From Pelagibius sp965227505 (GTDB lineage: Bacteria; Pseudomonadota; Alphaproteobacteria; Kiloniellales; Kiloniellaceae): a DNA stretch of 64,000 bases. Shown in pieces: positions 42,977-51,232 of this stretch; positions within the stretch are counted from its first letter, which is position 1; every line of letters starts with the position of its first letter. The translations under genes and the position numbers were made by a program. The DNA lies in assembly GCF_965227505.1 (NCBI RefSeq), contig NZ_OZ245757.1:4340001-4404000 (forward strand). The letters run 5' to 3'. The notes under the pieces were generated by a model. That model saw only the letters and a program-made list of their open reading frames with translations, ran no database searches and had not been told where the DNA came from.

Positions 42977-44107
42977 TCAGCCGACCCCGCGGTCCAGCAG
43001 GAAGCCGTCGGGGAACACCGTCTCCATCCCGGTTTCCGGCAGAGCGCCGATGTTGGCGTCGCCGAAGCGCGTGTCTTCCAGCATGGCGCCGATGAAGTTG
43101 GCGCCGCGCAGATCGCTGCCCGAGAAGGTGGCGTTGCGCAGATTGGCGTTGGAGAAGTCGCAGGCGGCGAGGATCGAGCCGTCGAAGTTGACCCCCTTGA
43201 GATTTGCATTGGCGAAGGAGATGGTCGCCAGGCTGCGGCCGGAGAGATCGACTTCGGTGAGGTTCTGCTCGGCGAAGTCCGCCCTCTTGCCCTGCTTGCC
43301 GTCGCTGTTCACCCAGCGCTCGTGGTCGGCAAGGGTCTTGACCAGGGTGACCGGATCAACGGCCTCCATGGGTGTCGAAAGCAGGCCGGAAAGCTCCACG
43401 CGGGTATCTTCGAAGGTTGCGCCGCGCAGATCGGCCTCCTGCAGCCGCGCGTTGGTGAGCACCACACTCTTCAGTTCGGCGCCGGTGAAGCGGCTGCCGC
43501 GCAGATCGGCGCCGTAAAGCTCCGTCCCGTCGAGCATTGCACCTGCAAAGTCGACGTCCTTCAGCACGGCGTTGCGCAGGTTCGTGTGGCTGAGGTTGGC
43601 GTTGCGGAACGAGGAGCGGATTTCCCGGAACACCTCCTGATCGCCCTTTGCGCCGTTGGCGATGATGCCGCCGCGGCGCAGATCGGCCTCGTCGAAACGC
43701 GCGTCCCGCAGGTTGGCCTTGTCGAAGACCACGGCGCGCAGATCGGCCCGTTCGAAATTGGCCCGGGTGAGATCCGCCGACTCGAAGGTCGAGCCGAAAA
43801 GCTTCGCCCGGCTGAAGTTGGCATCGGTCAGATTGGCGCGCGAAAACAGGCAGGCCATGAAGTGCGCCTCGGCGAAGCAGAGCCGGCTGATGTCGAGTTC
43901 CACCAGGACGCAGTTGCGCATGATGACCCGCCGCCCGTCGCGCTTTTTATCGACGAAGCGTTGATGAACCTCGGCCAGCTTGACCAGGGCTTCCTGGGTG
44001 ATGATACGCCTGCTGAGAACGATGTTTTTGCTGTTGCTGCCTTTGCTATCGCTCGGCACGGCTGACCTGATACATGACTCTGAATCCCCCGTGGCTTGTC
44101 CAGCCAC
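42977..44107 (-). CDS. Pentapeptide-repeat protein
   Basis: A 376-aa protein made largely of A(D/N)LxX repeats that fold as a right-handed quadrilateral beta-helix (ANLTDANFSRAKLFGSTFES, ADLTRANFERADL, ANLRDARFDEADL, then a second block near the C-terminus). An inserted non-repeat segment at about 240-285 (LLSTPMEAVDPVTLVKTLAD) breaks the helix. The N-terminal 60 residues may be a targeting or dimerisation part. Function is unknown; some relatives mimic DNA and bind gyrase. GTG 44107 is the only long start. An upstream spacer with REP elements follows. Confidence 0.85.
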   Translation of the reverse strand: MAGQATGDSESCIRSAVPSDSKGSNSKNIVLSRRIITQEALVKLAEVHQRFVDKKRDGRRVIMRNCVLVELDISRLCFAEAHFMACLFSRANLTDANFSRAKLFGSTFESADLTRANFERADLRAVVFDKANLRDARFDEADLRRGGIIANGAKGDQEVFREIRSSFRNANLSHTNLRNAVLKDVDFAGAMLDGTELYGADLRGSRFTGAELKSVVLTNARLQEADLRGATFEDTRVELSGLLSTPMEAVDPVTLVKTLADHERWVNSDGKQGKRADFAEQNLTEVDLSGRSLATISFANANLKGVNFDGSILAACDFSNANLRNATFSGSDLRGANFIGAMLEDTRFGDANIGALPETGMETVFPDGFLLDRGVG

Positions 44108-44254
44108 ACTCTATAGTAGTCACCCCAGTTCAACTTTAAGGCGGATTGTAGAGCAGGGGAAGTGCTATTTCGGATGGATGCAGGCTTGCCGCGAAAAAGT
44201 CTGCGCGGCGGTCCGATGGGGCCTTCGTTGGCGGGGCCGGCGTCTGCCCCCTGC

Positions 44255-44281
44255 GATGGATACTCGGGTCAAGCCCTGACA
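44255..44281. repeat. REP-like half-element
   Basis: GGATACTCGGGTCAAGCCC, followed by TGACATGG, matches one side and loop of the palindromic REP units at 44357-44379 and around the IS. The right stem arm is degraded. Confidence 0.5.
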
Positions 44282-44356
44282 TGGCGGCTGACGATGACGG
44301 AGCAGGTGGCGCTGGTCCTTCAAGCGCACGCCGATTCTGCCACCCACACTTCCGTC

Positions 44357-44379
44357 ACCCTCGGGCTTGACCCGAGGGT
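44357..44379. repeat. REP-like palindrome
   Basis: ACCCTCGGG, CTTGA loop, CCCGAGGGT: a perfect 9-bp stem and 5-base loop. It is in opposite orientation to the unit interrupted by the IS. Confidence 0.8.
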
Positions 44380-44443
44380 CTATCGGACCGCCTACCGGAA
44401 CCCCTGCCGGAGAGGTCCGGAACTGCGAGCGCAATGGATACTC

Positions 44444-44454
44444 GGGACAAGCCC
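44444..44454. repeat. Left target-site duplication of the IS (11 bp)
   Basis: GGGACAAGCCC at 44444-44454; the right copy GGGTCAAGCCC is at 45725-45735. One central mismatch (A/T). Confidence 0.75.
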
Positions 44455-45724
44455 ACTGGTGTCCGGTTTAGATTTGGTGGACTGAGCGCACGGTGTTGAT
44501 TCTACTTGTGTCCAAGCGTTTGGCGACGTCCTGGGACACGAGAAAGGAACAACACCGTGCGACACCAGAATAGCGTTTTTCACGATCTTCTAAAGCGGGT
44601 TCCCTGGGGAGAGTTCGAGCGCCTGGTGGCTGAGCACGGAGCGGACCATCGGGTTCGCCGTCTGCCAACCAAGAGCCAGTTTATAGCCTTGCTTTACGGG
44701 CAGCTTTCCGGGTCGACGAGCCTGCGGGAGATCGTTGGCGGCCTGGAGAGCCATGCCAGGCGGCTCTACCACCTGGGTGGGCGACCAGTGTCACGCTCGA
44801 CTTTGTCGGACGCCAATGCCCTGCGCCCGAGCGCGGTATTCAGCGATCTCTTTGCGGCGATGGTTGGTCAAGCCCAGCGGGGCCTGCGCCGCAAAGTCGG
44901 TGAGGCGGTCTATCTGATTGATTCCACCAGTATCCGCCTCAGCGGGATTGGCTGCGAGTGGGCGCACTTTTCAGCCAAAGCCTGCGGCGCCAAGGCGCAC
45001 GTCATCTATGATCCCGCCGCTGACCGGCCGATCTATGCGGCGGTCACCGCGGCCAAGGTCAACGACATCACCGTCGCCCAGACGATGCCGATAGAGGCAG
45101 GAGCTACCTACGTCTTCGATCTCGCCTACTACGATTACGGCTGGTGGGCCAGGATGGATGCCGCCGGTTGCCGCATCGTCACCCGCTTCAAGTCCAATAC
45201 GCCCCTGGCTGGAGCCGTTGAACTCGACGTAGTGGAAGGCACCAGCATCCTCTCCGACCGCATCGGGCTGTTGCCGCAGCGTCAGGCTAACAGCCGCAAG
45301 AACCCCTTCAGCAGCCCGGTTCGCGAGGTGCGCGTCAAGACCCACACCGGCAAGATCTTGCGCATTCTCTCGAACGATCTCAAGGCCCCAGCCAGGGAAA
45401 TCGCCGATCTCTACAAGCGCCGCTGGGCCATCGAGCTGTTCTTCCGATGGGTCAAGCAAACCCTCAAAATCCGCCACTGCCTCGGAGCCAGCGAGAACGC
45501 CCTACGCATCCAGATTGCCGTCGCCCTCATCGCTTTCCTGATCCTGCGCATGGCTCAGGGCGACCAGAAAACCATCCAAAGCCCGCTCAAGTTCGCCCGT
45601 CTCGTCCGCGCAAACCTCATGCACCGACGCCGTATAGATCGGCTGATAACCGCCCAACCCGATCCACGCGAAAACCCAAATCAAATGGCCTTGCTATGGG
45701 TTTGAATCTAAACCGGACACCAGT
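44455..45724 (+). mobile_element. IS4-family insertion sequence, 1,270 bp, complete
   Basis: The element has perfect 20-bp terminal inverted repeats beginning ACTGGTGTCCGG (44455-44474 and 45705-45724) and one transposase gene filling most of its length. It is flanked by an 11-bp direct repeat GGGWCAAGCCC with one mismatch, a length known in the IS4 family. It is inserted in the loop of a REP-like palindrome between a pentapeptide-repeat gene and a small HTH gene. Nothing in it looks damaged, so it may still transpose. Confidence 0.9.
44557..45705 (+). CDS. IS4-family transposase with DUF4372 N-terminal domain
   Basis: The GTG start at 44557 follows a GAAAGGAAC site. The 382-aa product begins with a DUF4372 domain (VFHDLLKRVPWGEFERLVAE, RRLPTKSQFIALLYGQLSG, SRSTLSDANALRP), then the DDE_Tnp_1 core. 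Catalytic Asp residues are in YLIDSTSI and YVFDLAYYD, and the IS4 YREK signature is perfect in YKRRWAIELFFRWVK. No frameshift or premature stop is seen. The stop codon lies 19 bases before the right end of the IS, overlapping the right inverted repeat. Confidence 0.95.
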   Translation: MRHQNSVFHDLLKRVPWGEFERLVAEHGADHRVRRLPTKSQFIALLYGQLSGSTSLREIVGGLESHARRLYHLGGRPVSRSTLSDANALRPSAVFSDLFAAMVGQAQRGLRRKVGEAVYLIDSTSIRLSGIGCEWAHFSAKACGAKAHVIYDPAADRPIYAAVTAAKVNDITVAQTMPIEAGATYVFDLAYYDYGWWARMDAAGCRIVTRFKSNTPLAGAVELDVVEGTSILSDRIGLLPQRQANSRKNPFSSPVREVRVKTHTGKILRILSNDLKAPAREIADLYKRRWAIELFFRWVKQTLKIRHCLGASENALRIQIAVALIAFLILRMAQGDQKTIQSPLKFARLVRANLMHRRRIDRLITAQPDPRENPNQMALLWV

Positions 45725-45771
45725 GGGTCAAGCCCGAGTATGACAGGCGGTGTGGGGCTTCTGTTGGCGGG

Positions 45772-46005
45772 CTACTTGCGCAGGCAGACTCCAGGGCCGC
45801 GCATGCGGGTCTCGTCGAGGAACTCGACGCCGGCCGACTCCAGCGCCTGCCGGAGGCTCGCCAGATTGCTTTGATGGGGTACGAGGCTGCCGCGTTCCAA
45901 CCGCGTGATCGTCGAACGCCCGATCCCGGAAGCTGCGGCAAGGTCGGGTTGAGACCAGTCCAGGAGGGCGCGGGCTGCGCGGCATTGTTCCGGTGTCAGA
46001 GTCAT
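45772..46005 (-). CDS. Small XRE-type HTH protein
   Basis: A 77-aa protein that is nearly all HTH: LTPEQCRAARALLDWSQPDL, then GIGRSTITRLERGSLVP and a C-terminal strand VEFLDETRMRGPGVCLRK. It lacks any second domain. It diverges from a paralogue at 46166 across a 160-base spacer containing a 20-bp perfect inverted repeat (46047-46097). ATG 46005 was chosen at the start of homology; the frame extends to 46206 without matching the paralogue. It probably acts on that spacer. Confidence 0.75.
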   Translation of the reverse strand: MTLTPEQCRAARALLDWSQPDLAAASGIGRSTITRLERGSLVPHQSNLASLRQALESAGVEFLDETRMRGPGVCLRK

Positions 46006-46046
46006 TTCTTGCGTGAGAGGAAAACCAATTGACGATTCCGCACGGC

Positions 46047-46097
46047 AAGAGTAACGTCCAAAAGTGATGCGTTTTGCGTCACTTTTGGACGTTACTC
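46047..46097. promoter_or_regulatory. 20-bp perfect inverted repeat in a divergent HTH promoter
   Basis: Left arm 46047-46066 (AGAGTAACGTCCAAAAGTGA) and right arm 46078-46097 are exact reverse complements separated by 11 bases (TGCGTTTTGCG). It lies 42 bases upstream of one HTH gene and 69 bases upstream of the other. It may be an operator for one or both, or a hairpin in a leader. No T-run follows. Confidence 0.75.
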
Positions 46098-46165
46098 TCG
46101 GCACGAAAAGGTGCTCGCAACCCCCTTTCGCGCCTGACCACCACCCGGCTTGCGAGGAGTCAGGC

Positions 46166-46471
46166 ATGGCTGAGGCTATCCTTAGCACGGATTCGCCGAC
46201 CCTCAATCAAAGCGCTCCCGACACCGGCGGGCCGCTCACCCGGGAGCAGTGCCGGGCGGCGCGGGCCATGCTTCACTGGAGCCAGGGCGATCTCGCCCGG
46301 CGCGCCCGCATCAGCGCGGTGACCGTCCGCACCTTCGAGCGCGGCCAAAGCAGCCTCAAGGAGTCCACGGCGCAGCTGCTGCGGCTCACGTTCGTTTCCG
46401 CTGGGCTGCTGTTCATCGACGCCGACGAAACCGGCGGGGCCGGCGTCTGCCTTGCCCGGCCGGTCCCCTGA
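46166..46471 (+). CDS. Small XRE-type HTH protein, paralogue of the divergent gene
   Basis: A 101-aa protein with an unrelated 20-residue N-terminal arm followed by the HTH LTREQCRAARAMLHWSQGDL, ARISAVTVRTFERGQSSLKE, and the C-terminal strand LLFIDADETGGAGVCLARP. The LTxEQCRAARAxLxWSQxDLA block and GVCL end are shared with the divergent gene, showing common origin. GAGGAG at 46154-46159 supports ATG 46166. The REP/IS zone on its left suggests an accessory location. Confidence 0.75.
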   Translation: MAEAILSTDSPTLNQSAPDTGGPLTREQCRAARAMLHWSQGDLARRARISAVTVRTFERGQSSLKESTAQLLRLTFVSAGLLFIDADETGGAGVCLARPVP

Positions 46472-46543
46472 CGCAGGCCGGCGTTGTTCCCCCTCACCCA
46501 GCTTCGGCTAGGCTCGGCTGTTCGCCTCACCAAGCCTGCGCAA

Positions 46544-46622
46544 CCCTCTCCCACCAGGGGAGAGGGATCTCAAGGAGGGGAGAGGGTTTCCTTTTTTATC
46601 CCTCTCCCCTGGTGGGAGAGGG
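46544..46622. repeat. 24-bp perfect inverted repeat (REP-like)
   Basis: The arms at 46544-46567 and 46599-46622 are exact reverse complements built on CCCTCTCCC/GGGAGAGGG. The 31-base spacer contains a TTTTTT run, so the element could act as a terminator for the HTH gene on the plus strand. Further CCCACGCAGTGGGAGGG-like sequence follows. Confidence 0.8.
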
Positions 46623-46665
46623 AGGGGCCCACGCAGTGGGAGGGTGAGGGGGGAAGCGCTTCCCG

Positions 46666-47730
46666 CTACCCGGTGGCGGCGGGCTCGGCGGCGGCTTCCG
46701 TGACCAGCGTGCGGATGATGTCCAGCGCCCGGTCGATGCCGGCGGCATCGACATCCAGGTGGGTCACGGCGCGGATGCTGGTGCCGTCGCCGCCGAGGAT
46801 GACCCCGCGTTGCTGCAACCGGCTGCAGAACGCATCGGCATCGAGGCCGGTTCCGGCGATATCGAAGAACACGATGTTGGTCTCCACCGCGTCGACGTCC
46901 AGAGTGATGCCCGGCAGGTTGCGCAGGCCCTCGGCAAAGCGGCGCGCGTTGGCGTGGTCTTCGGCGAGGCGCTGCACGTTGTGCTCCAGCGCAAAGACGC
47001 CGGCCGCGGCGATGATGCCGGCCTGGCGCATGGCCCCGCCGGTGCGCTGCTTCAGGCGCCAGGCCTCGTCGATGAAGGCGGCGGAGCCCGCCAGCACGGC
47101 GCCGACCGGGCAGCCCAGCCCCTTGCTGAGGTCGAGCCACAGGCTGTCGAAGGGGGCGGCGTAGACCTTGGCGGGAACGCCGGAGGCGACCACCGCGTTG
47201 AGCAGGCGGGCGCCGTCCATGTGATAGGCCAGATCGTGCCGGGCGGCGAGGTCGCCCAGGCCCTGGATCCGCTCCAGCGGCCAGATGCTGCCGCCGCCCA
47301 GGTTTGAGGTCTGCTCGACGGCGATCATCCGCGTCTGCGGGCTGTAGCGGTCCTTCGGCCGGATCGCCGCGCGGGCGTCCTCCAGGCTGTACTGGCCGTG
47401 CGCGCCGTCCAGGCCCTGCACCTGCGCGCCGGAGAAGGCCGCCGTGCCGCCGCCCTCGAAGTTCAGGATGTGGGCGGTCTTGTGGGCGATGATCTCCTCA
47501 CCCGGGCGGCAGTGGATGTGAATGGCGATCTGGTTGCACATGGTCCCGGAGGGCATGAAGACCGCCGCTTCCTTGCCCAGCAGGTCCGCCGTCATCTCGC
47601 AGAGCCGGTTGACGCTGGGGTCTTCGCCGCGCTGCTCGTCGCCGACCGGCGCTTCGGCCATGGCCTGACGCATCGCCGGCGAGGGCCGGGTCTGGGTATC
47701 GCTGTAGAGATTGATCGCGCTGTCGCTCAT
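46666..47730 (-). CDS. ltaE: Low-specificity L-threonine aldolase
   Basis: A 354-aa PLP enzyme that splits threonine or allo-threonine into glycine and acetaldehyde. Fold-type I features are LYSDTQTRPSPAMRQAM at the start, AVFMPSGTMCNQIA, AVEQTSNLGGG, YHMDGARLLNAV with the PLP-binding Asp, and the Schiff-base lysine in LDLSKGLGCPVGAVLAG. Length is typical. It is separated from aroC by 57 bases on the same strand, and may be cotranscribed with it. Confidence 0.9.
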   Translation of the reverse strand: MSDSAINLYSDTQTRPSPAMRQAMAEAPVGDEQRGEDPSVNRLCEMTADLLGKEAAVFMPSGTMCNQIAIHIHCRPGEEIIAHKTAHILNFEGGGTAAFSGAQVQGLDGAHGQYSLEDARAAIRPKDRYSPQTRMIAVEQTSNLGGGSIWPLERIQGLGDLAARHDLAYHMDGARLLNAVVASGVPAKVYAAPFDSLWLDLSKGLGCPVGAVLAGSAAFIDEAWRLKQRTGGAMRQAGIIAAAGVFALEHNVQRLAEDHANARRFAEGLRNLPGITLDVDAVETNIVFFDIAGTGLDADAFCSRLQQRGVILGGDGTSIRAVTHLDVDAAGIDRALDIIRTLVTEAAAEPAATG

Positions 47731-47787
47731 CGCTGGCGTTCCTTACTGGCGGCGCGGGACTGGGCCGTTGCTCCGGGGATGTCGCCG

Positions 47788-48882
47788 CTATTCCGGGATG
47801 TCGCCACACTGGGCGCGGTGGCGCAAGAGATGATCGGCCAGCACGATCGCCATCATGGCCTCCCCCACCGGCACCGCGCGGATACCGACGCAGGGATCGT
47901 GGCGGCCCTTGGTGACGATCTCGGTTTCGGCGCCCTGGCGGTCGACGGTCCGCCGCGGGGTCAGAATGGAGGAGGTCGGTTTGACGGCAAAGCGCACCAC
48001 GACGTCCTGGCCGCTGGAGATGCCGCCCAGCACGCCGCCGGCCTTGTTGGAGGTGTAGACGACCTTGTTGCCCTCCCGGCGCATCTCGTCGGCGTTTTCC
48101 TCGCCGCTGAGGGCGGCCGCCTCCAGACCGGCGCCGATCTCCACCGCCTTGACGGCGTTGATCGACATCATCGCCTTGGCGAGGTCGGCATCGAGCTTGT
48201 CGTAAACCGGCTCGCCGAGGCCGGCCGGCACGCCGCCGGCGACCACCTCGATCACCGCGCCGGTGGAGGAGCCCGCCTTGCGCACGCCGTCGAGAAAGCC
48301 CTCCCAGTCCTTGGCGGCCACCGGGTCGGGGCACCAGAAAGGGTTGTCCTGCGTCTGCGCCCAGTCCCAGCGCGCGCGGTCGATCCTGTGCGGGCCCATC
48401 TGAACCAGCGCGCCGCGGATCGAAACCGGCAACGGCAGCAGGTGGTCCAGAACCTTGCGGGCGATACCCCCGGCGGCCACGCGCATGGCCGTTTCCCTGG
48501 CCGAAGACCGTCCGCCGCCGCGGTAGTCGCGGATGCCGTACTTCTGCCAGTAGGTGTAGTCCGCGTGGCCGGGCCGAAACTTCTCGGCGATGTCGCCGTA
48601 GTCCTTGGAGCGCTGGTCCTGGTTTTCGATCAGCAGGGAGATCGGCGTGCCGGTGGTCTGACCCTCGAAAATGCCCGACAGGATCTTCACCGCATCCGGT
48701 TCGCGGCGCTGGGTGGTGAAGCGCGACTGGCCGGGCTTGCGCGCGTCGAGCCAGACCTGCAGGTCGGCTTCGCTAAGCGGAATGCGCGGCGGGACACCGT
48801 CCACCACGCAGCCGATGGCCGGCCCGTGGCTTTCTCCCCAGGTGGTGAAGCGAAAGGCCTCCCCGAAGCTGTTGCCGGCCAT
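47788..48882 (-). CDS. aroC: Chorismate synthase
   Basis: This 364-aa FMN-dependent enzyme removes phosphate from EPSP to make chorismate. The signatures GESHGPAIGCVVDGVPP (near residue 17), GHADYTYWQKYGIRDYRGGG, RSSARETAMRVAAGGIA, and the C-terminal RFAVKPTSSI with RHDPCVGIRAVPVGEAM are all present. It follows fabI by 19 bases on the minus strand, a common alphaproteobacterial arrangement. Confidence 0.96.
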   Translation of the reverse strand: MAGNSFGEAFRFTTWGESHGPAIGCVVDGVPPRIPLSEADLQVWLDARKPGQSRFTTQRREPDAVKILSGIFEGQTTGTPISLLIENQDQRSKDYGDIAEKFRPGHADYTYWQKYGIRDYRGGGRSSARETAMRVAAGGIARKVLDHLLPLPVSIRGALVQMGPHRIDRARWDWAQTQDNPFWCPDPVAAKDWEGFLDGVRKAGSSTGAVIEVVAGGVPAGLGEPVYDKLDADLAKAMMSINAVKAVEIGAGLEAAALSGEENADEMRREGNKVVYTSNKAGGVLGGISSGQDVVVRFAVKPTSSILTPRRTVDRQGAETEIVTKGRHDPCVGIRAVPVGEAMMAIVLADHLLRHRAQCGDIPE

Positions 48883-48901
48883 GTCTCTGGCTCGCGCGCT
48901 T

Positions 48902-49741
48902 CTAAGACTGTGGCGTGAAGTTCTGCAGCATCTGGGCGACGGCCGGGGCGGCGTCGACGGCCATCATGCCGACGACGTGGTAGCCGGCATCGACGTGATG
49001 CACTTCGCCGGTGACGCCGGCCGAGAGGTCCGACAGCAGATAGAGCCCGGCCCCGCCGACCTGTCCGATGCTGACGTTCTGGCGCAGCGGCGAGTTCAGT
49101 TCGTTCCACTTCAGGATGTGGCGGAAGTCGCCGATGCCCGCGGCGGCCAGGGTCTTGATCGGGCCGGCCGAGATGGCGTTCACGCGGATGCCCTGGTCGC
49201 CCAGGTCGGCGGCCAGGTAGCGCACGCTGGCCTCCAGCGCCGCCTTGGCGACGCCCATCACGTTGTAGTGCGGCATCACCCGCTCGGCGCCATAGTAGGT
49301 CAGGGTGACGATGCTGCCGCCGTTCTTCATCAGCGGCACGGCCCGCTGGCTGACCGCCGTCAGTGAATAGCAGGAGATATCGAGGCTGCGCACGAAGTTG
49401 TCGCGGCTGGTCTGAAGGTACTTGCCCTTCAGTTCCTCCTTGTCGGCGTAGGCGATGGCGTGGACGAGGAAATCCAGCTGGCCCCAACGGCTCTCGATTT
49501 CCTCGAAGACCCGGTCGATGGAGGAATCGTCGGTCACATCGCAGGATGCGACCAGGTCGGAGCCGACCGACTGCGCCAGCGGCCGCACCCGCTTTTCCAG
49601 GGCGTCGCCCTGATAGGTGAAGGCCAGTTCGGCCCCCTGTTCATGCGCCGCCTTTGCGATACCCCAGGCAATGGACCTGTCATTGGCGACGCCCATGACA
49701 AGGCCGCGTTTGCCGGCCATTAGCGGTTGGGGCTCGGTCAT
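48902..49741 (-). CDS. fabI: Enoyl-[acyl-carrier-protein] reductase (NADH)
   Basis: A 279-aa SDR-fold enzyme doing the last step of fatty acid elongation. It shows the FabI nucleotide motif GVANDRSIAWGIAKAAHEQG, DVTDDSSIDRVF, the HAIAYA loop, and the catalytic Tyr-x6-Lys in YNVMGVAKAALEASVRYLA, with substrate-loop SAGPIKTLAAAGI. It may supply acyl-ACP used by the LuxI synthase. It heads the fabI-aroC pair. A 170-base spacer separates it from the divergent YihY gene. Confidence 0.95.
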   Translation of the reverse strand: MTEPQPLMAGKRGLVMGVANDRSIAWGIAKAAHEQGAELAFTYQGDALEKRVRPLAQSVGSDLVASCDVTDDSSIDRVFEEIESRWGQLDFLVHAIAYADKEELKGKYLQTSRDNFVRSLDISCYSLTAVSQRAVPLMKNGGSIVTLTYYGAERVMPHYNVMGVAKAALEASVRYLAADLGDQGIRVNAISAGPIKTLAAAGIGDFRHILKWNELNSPLRQNVSIGQVGGAGLYLLSDLSAGVTGEVHHVDAGYHVVGMMAVDAAPAVAQMLQNFTPQS

Positions 49742-49912
49742 TATAAATCCTCAATGTCGGTCAGGTTACAAAGGCTTTGCAGAAAGAGCGGCATCCTACA
49801 CCAAAGGCCTGCCGGGTCAACGACGTGACATCGCAATAATCCCACATTTCTGCCGATTTCTCCTCTAAAATGGAGCCTTGGGGCGCAATTGCCGCCGCTG
49901 CCGGAGCCAGCC

Positions 49913-51181
49913 ATGAAAACCCCTGACTTTTCCGGATTCCTGCACAACCTGGGACGGTTTTCGCTTTACTGCGGCCAGCGCTTTACGGGTGACCAGTGCC
50001 TGCGTATCGCCACCCAGCTGAGCTATGCTTCGCTGCTGGCGGTTGTACCGGCGCTGGCGATCTGCTTCGGGCTGCTGTCGGCCTTTCCCGGCTTCGAGCA
50101 CCTGCGCCAGGACGTGCAGAGCTTCCTCTTCGAAAACCTGGTTCCCAATGCCGGCGTCGAGATCAGCGACCAGCTCGCGACCTTCGTGGAGAATGCCCGC
50201 AGCATGACGGGCCTGGGCTTCCTTGCGCTCGCGGCGACGGTGCTGTTTTTGCTGTCCACCATCAACGGCGCCTTCAACGCCATCTGGCGGGTGACCGAAC
50301 CGCGGCCCTTCATGGTGCGGATGATGTCCTACTGGATGGTGCTCACCATCGGTCCGATCTTCCTCGGCGCCTCGCTCTCGCTCTCCAGCTACGGTTTTGC
50401 CAAGACCCTGCTGCTGGAAGGCGACCGCGCCTTCGGTCTGACGCGCCTGCTGCCCTTCCTGCTGACCGCCAGCGCCTTTGCCGTGATCTATGCGGTCGTG
50501 CCGGCGCGCAACGTGGCCATCCGCCACGCGGTTGTCGGCGGGCTGGTCGCTGCCCTGCTTTTCGAAATCCTGAAAGCCGGCTTTGCGGTCTACCTGCAGC
50601 AGTTTCCCTCCTACGAAGTCATCTACGGCGCTCTGGCCGCGATCCCGATCTTTCTGATCTGGATGTATCTCTCCTGGGCGGTGGTCCTGTTCGGTGCGGA
50701 GATCGCCGCGGCGGCGCCGGAGTGGCGGCTCGTCGACCGCCTGCATTCGGCGCGCGAAGGCTCCGGCCCGCGCCTGGCCTTGGCGCTTGCCCTGCTGCAG
50801 CGGCTGCGCTCGGCGGCGCGGGCGGGGACAGTGCTGAAGGAGACGGCCCTGACCCGCGGCCTGCCGGCCGGTCTGGATGAGCTCTCGGCCGTTATGCTGG
50901 CCCTGCGCCGCCACGGTTTCGTCAGCCGCGCCAACGGGCGCTGGCTGCTTTCCCGGGATCTGACGGCGGCGAGCCTGGAGGACCTGCTGAAGGCGTTGAA
51001 ACTGGACCTCTCGCCGGGGGAGGGTTGGCCGGACGGCATCGACGGCATCGTCACAGCGGCCGGTCAGATGGGTGGCGAGGTGCGCGGCAAGAGCCTGGCC
51101 GCGCTGCTCGACGAGGCCTCGGCCACGGAGACGCCCGACGGCGTTGCCCGCATCCACCCGCTGCCCCGGGACGAAAGCTGA
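49913..51181 (+). CDS. YihY/UPF0761 family inner-membrane protein
   Basis: A 422-aa protein with six predicted membrane helices in the first 280 residues. The family's stretches are visible: CLRIATQLSYASLLAVVPAL, TGLGFLALAATVLFLLSTIN, AFNAIWRV, and FEILKAGFAVYLQQFPSYEV, then LIWMYLSWAVVLFGAEIAAA. A cytoplasmic C-terminal region of about 140 residues includes a winged-helix-like part (ELSAVMLALRRHGFVSRANG). Once called BrkB/RNase BN, its function is unknown. ATG 49913 with GGAG upstream was preferred to TTG 49889. Confidence 0.9.
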   Translation: MKTPDFSGFLHNLGRFSLYCGQRFTGDQCLRIATQLSYASLLAVVPALAICFGLLSAFPGFEHLRQDVQSFLFENLVPNAGVEISDQLATFVENARSMTGLGFLALAATVLFLLSTINGAFNAIWRVTEPRPFMVRMMSYWMVLTIGPIFLGASLSLSSYGFAKTLLLEGDRAFGLTRLLPFLLTASAFAVIYAVVPARNVAIRHAVVGGLVAALLFEILKAGFAVYLQQFPSYEVIYGALAAIPIFLIWMYLSWAVVLFGAEIAAAAPEWRLVDRLHSAREGSGPRLALALALLQRLRSAARAGTVLKETALTRGLPAGLDELSAVMLALRRHGFVSRANGRWLLSRDLTAASLEDLLKALKLDLSPGEGWPDGIDGIVTAAGQMGGEVRGKSLAALLDEASATETPDGVARIHPLPRDES

Positions 51182-51232
51182 CGGGCTGTTGAAGAACGTC
51201 CCCGGTGACGAACGCGCCAGGGCGGATCCGCT

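Larger units (their letters stand above)
44438..45741. repeat. REP palindrome interrupted by the IS
   Basis: Left half ATACTCGGG-ACAAG-CCC ends at 44454 and right half GGG-TCAAG-CCCGAGTAT begins at 45725. Removing the IS and one 11-bp copy restores a perfect 9-bp stem (ATACTCGGG/CCCGAGTAT) with a 5-base loop. Confidence 0.85.

Noticed and set aside
44444..45735. Short IS target duplications (5 bp ACAAG/TCAAG or 7 bp CAAGCCC)
   Set aside because: They give asymmetric or extended ends. The 11-bp duplication gives symmetric 20-bp inverted repeats and restores the palindrome.
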